Assembly: GCF_033955345.1 (NCBI RefSeq)
Contig: NZ_CP138332.1
Coordinates: 186,001 to 250,000, forward strand
Length of the DNA: 64,000 nucleotides
Direction of reading: 5' to 3'
From: Sphingobacterium bambusae
GTDB taxonomy: Bacteria > Bacteroidota > Bacteroidia > Sphingobacteriales > Sphingobacteriaceae
Part shown: positions 62,845-64,000 of the stretch, piece after piece
Numbering within the stretch: the stretch's first letter is position 1
Layout: every line of letters starts with the position of its first letter
The notes under the pieces: generated by a model
What the model saw: the letters and a program-made list of their open reading frames with translations, nothing else
What the model was told of the DNA's origin: nothing
Database searches by the model: none
Position numbers and translations under genes: made by a program

Positions 62845-64000
62845 TTAATGTTCATGTCCACCCGTGTTACTCAATTTAGCATTGATAAAAAATCCGCCTT
62901 TAACAACCACTTTAGCTCCTGCAGGAAGATTGCCAACAGCTGTTATTGCTGTGTAGCCCATTTCCGAGACGCCCTTTGCAACCTCAACTTTTTCAAAATT
63001 TATCGTATTCCCCGCTTTCTTCACGTCATCATTATCGTTGTGTGCATGACTGTGTTCTTCGCCCTCTTCGTGTTTGTGCCCCTCTTCATCATGGTGCTCT
63101 TCGCCTTCTTTATCCGTTTGTACAAAAACATAATATTTACCATCGGCTTCCACGATAGCCTCATTGGGCACCGCTGGCGACATAACATGATCTAGGCTAA
63201 TCATACCTACGGTATTCATGCCATCGATAAGCCCCTCTTTGTTGCCAACAACCGTACAATGTACAGCAACGGATTTACTGTCGCCCTCAAAGGATGCACC
63301 AATACTGAACACTTTCGCTGAAAAGCGATTAGTCGGATTATTTGTGATGGTAAAATCGACCAGTTGCCCAACTTTGATCGCCGGAAGATCCTTCTCAAAT
63401 ATTTGGAGATCCAGATGCAGCAGGCTATTATCAACGATTTCCAAAACAGGCGAAGAAACATCCACGTAACTACCAATTTTAGCAAAGACATTGCTCACTG
63501 TCCCAGCTATAGGACTAGTAACAACTAAACTGGCACGAAGGTTTCCACTACTCACACTAGCAGGGTTTAAGCCCATCAGCTGAATCTGCTGTTGTAACGA
63601 GGCTCTTCGGGTACGCAACGTGTTTAGTGTGGAACTGGCTGTTTGCAAATTCTTACGCGCACCGGCATTACCGGCATTCAATTCTTCCTGACGTTGTAAT
63701 TCTTGTTCCGCCAGCACGATCTGTCCCGCAATGGTGAGGTACTCCTCTTGCACTTGAATAAATTGCGGGTTGCTTATTGTGGCTATGACCTGCCCCTTTC
63801 GAACGCGATCGCCAAGCTGCACAGGCATAGTTTTTATCACACCGCCATAGAGCGAAGAAGCATTTGCCTTGTTGTTGTTTGGCACACTGAGCACACCATT
63901 TGCCTTAATCATATTAATTAAGTTCTTCTGCTCGATATCCCCTAGTTTAATGCCCACCGCAGCAATCTGTTCAGCCGTGAGCGCGGACATATTACTGGTT
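62845..64000 (-). CDS. RND efflux periplasmic adaptor subunit (CzcB/CusB-like), partial
   Basis: A membrane-fusion protein cut by the right window edge; 385 codons are visible and the reading frame is open beyond. The barrel-sandwich hybrid domain (GGVIKTMPVQLGDRVRKGQVIATISNPQ, residues from about 49) with a helical hairpin (EEYLTIAGQIVLAEQELQRQEEL), a second lipoyl half (VTSPIAGTVSNVFAKIGSYVDV) and the beta-barrel domain follow in normal order. A long His- and acid-rich insert near 296-320 (HDEEGHKHEEGEEHSHAH) looks like a metal-binding linker. It bridges an RND pump and an outer-membrane channel for metal export. The start lies outside the window. Confidence 0.9.
   Translation of the reverse strand, partial: TSNMSALTAEQIAAVGIKLGDIEQKNLINMIKANGVLSVPNNNKANASSLYGGVIKTMPVQLGDRVRKGQVIATISNPQFIQVQEEYLTIAGQIVLAEQELQRQEELNAGNAGARKNLQTASSTLNTLRTRRASLQQQIQLMGLNPASVSSGNLRASLVVTSPIAGTVSNVFAKIGSYVDVSSPVLEIVDNSLLHLDLQIFEKDLPAIKVGQLVDFTITNNPTNRFSAKVFSIGASFEGDSKSVAVHCTVVGNKEGLIDGMNTVGMISLDHVMSPAVPNEAIVEADGKYYVFVQTDKEGEEHHDEEGHKHEEGEEHSHAHNDNDDVKKAGNTINFEKVEVAKGVSEMGYTAITAVGNLPAGAKVVVKGGFFINAKLSNTGGHEH

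Noticed and set aside
1..64000. CRISPR arrays, IS elements or prophage
   Set aside because: No regular direct-repeat spacer pattern, transposase or phage structural gene was recognised on either strand.

Overview
The window looks like a chromosomal segment from a Bacteroidota bacterium, most likely of the Sphingobacteriaceae (inference). The evidence is several promoters of the Bacteroidota type (TTTG, 19-21 bp, TAnnTTTG), TonB-dependent receptors with carboxypeptidase-like N-terminal domains, SusD and hybrid two-component (HTCS) remnants, a GH92 alpha-mannosidase, a sulfatase, a TPR-LuxR type regulator and an imuA-imuB-dnaE2 mutagenesis cassette. About 92% of the window is coding.

Layout. 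0-5.6 kb: two tandem Gfo/Idh/MocA oxidoreductases, then a copper unit (an AraC regulator with a metal-binding-like N-terminus, a methyltransferase and a copper P-type ATPase). 5.6-16 kb: GH92 mannosidase, quinone oxidoreductase plus outer-membrane receptor pair, ferritin, a small conserved protein, a xerC-hpf pair and class II aldolase. 16-20.6 kb: Spx/ArsC-like protein, M1 peptidase, carboxypeptidase-like-domain protein and cationic amino acid permease. 20.6-26.6 kb: a complete bacteriophytochrome sensor core with no kinase of its own, followed after 12 bp by a very large CheB-CheR-PAS-histidine kinase. 26.7-34 kb: thioesterase, class A beta-lactamase and the imuA-imuB-dnaE2 operon with a perfect palindrome at its promoter. 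34-42.7 kb: sulfatase, histidine kinase, a sugar-kinase-like plus CBM9-like pair behind a LacI-type operator, CNNM/CorC protein, thioredoxin, GH25 lysozyme, bestrophin and tRNA-Ser(TGA). 42.7-50 kb: secreted unknown, TPR-LuxR regulator, lipoprotein, two PH-like membrane proteins, DNA alkylation repair protein, esterase and CsbD. 50-60.8 kb: a four-gene outer-membrane/lipoprotein operon whose first two genes are broken, an HTCS-SusD chimeric remnant, DedA, AraC regulator, a sugar isomerase and a SusD pseudogene with two nonsense codons. 60.8-64 kb: a P1B-4 type metal ATPase and the RND efflux adaptor next to it (cut by the window edge).

The genes suggest a glycan-degrading soil or host-associated lifestyle with strong metal defence at both ends of the window. 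The most striking features are (1) the two-gene light-sensing unit at 20.6-26.6 kb and (2) a graveyard of polysaccharide-uptake genes at 51.8-60.7 kb, where four separate genes are inactivated by different lesions (one-base frameshift, internal deletion, deletion fusion of two unrelated genes, truncation plus nonsense codons). No CRISPR array, prophage or intact insertion sequence was recognised.
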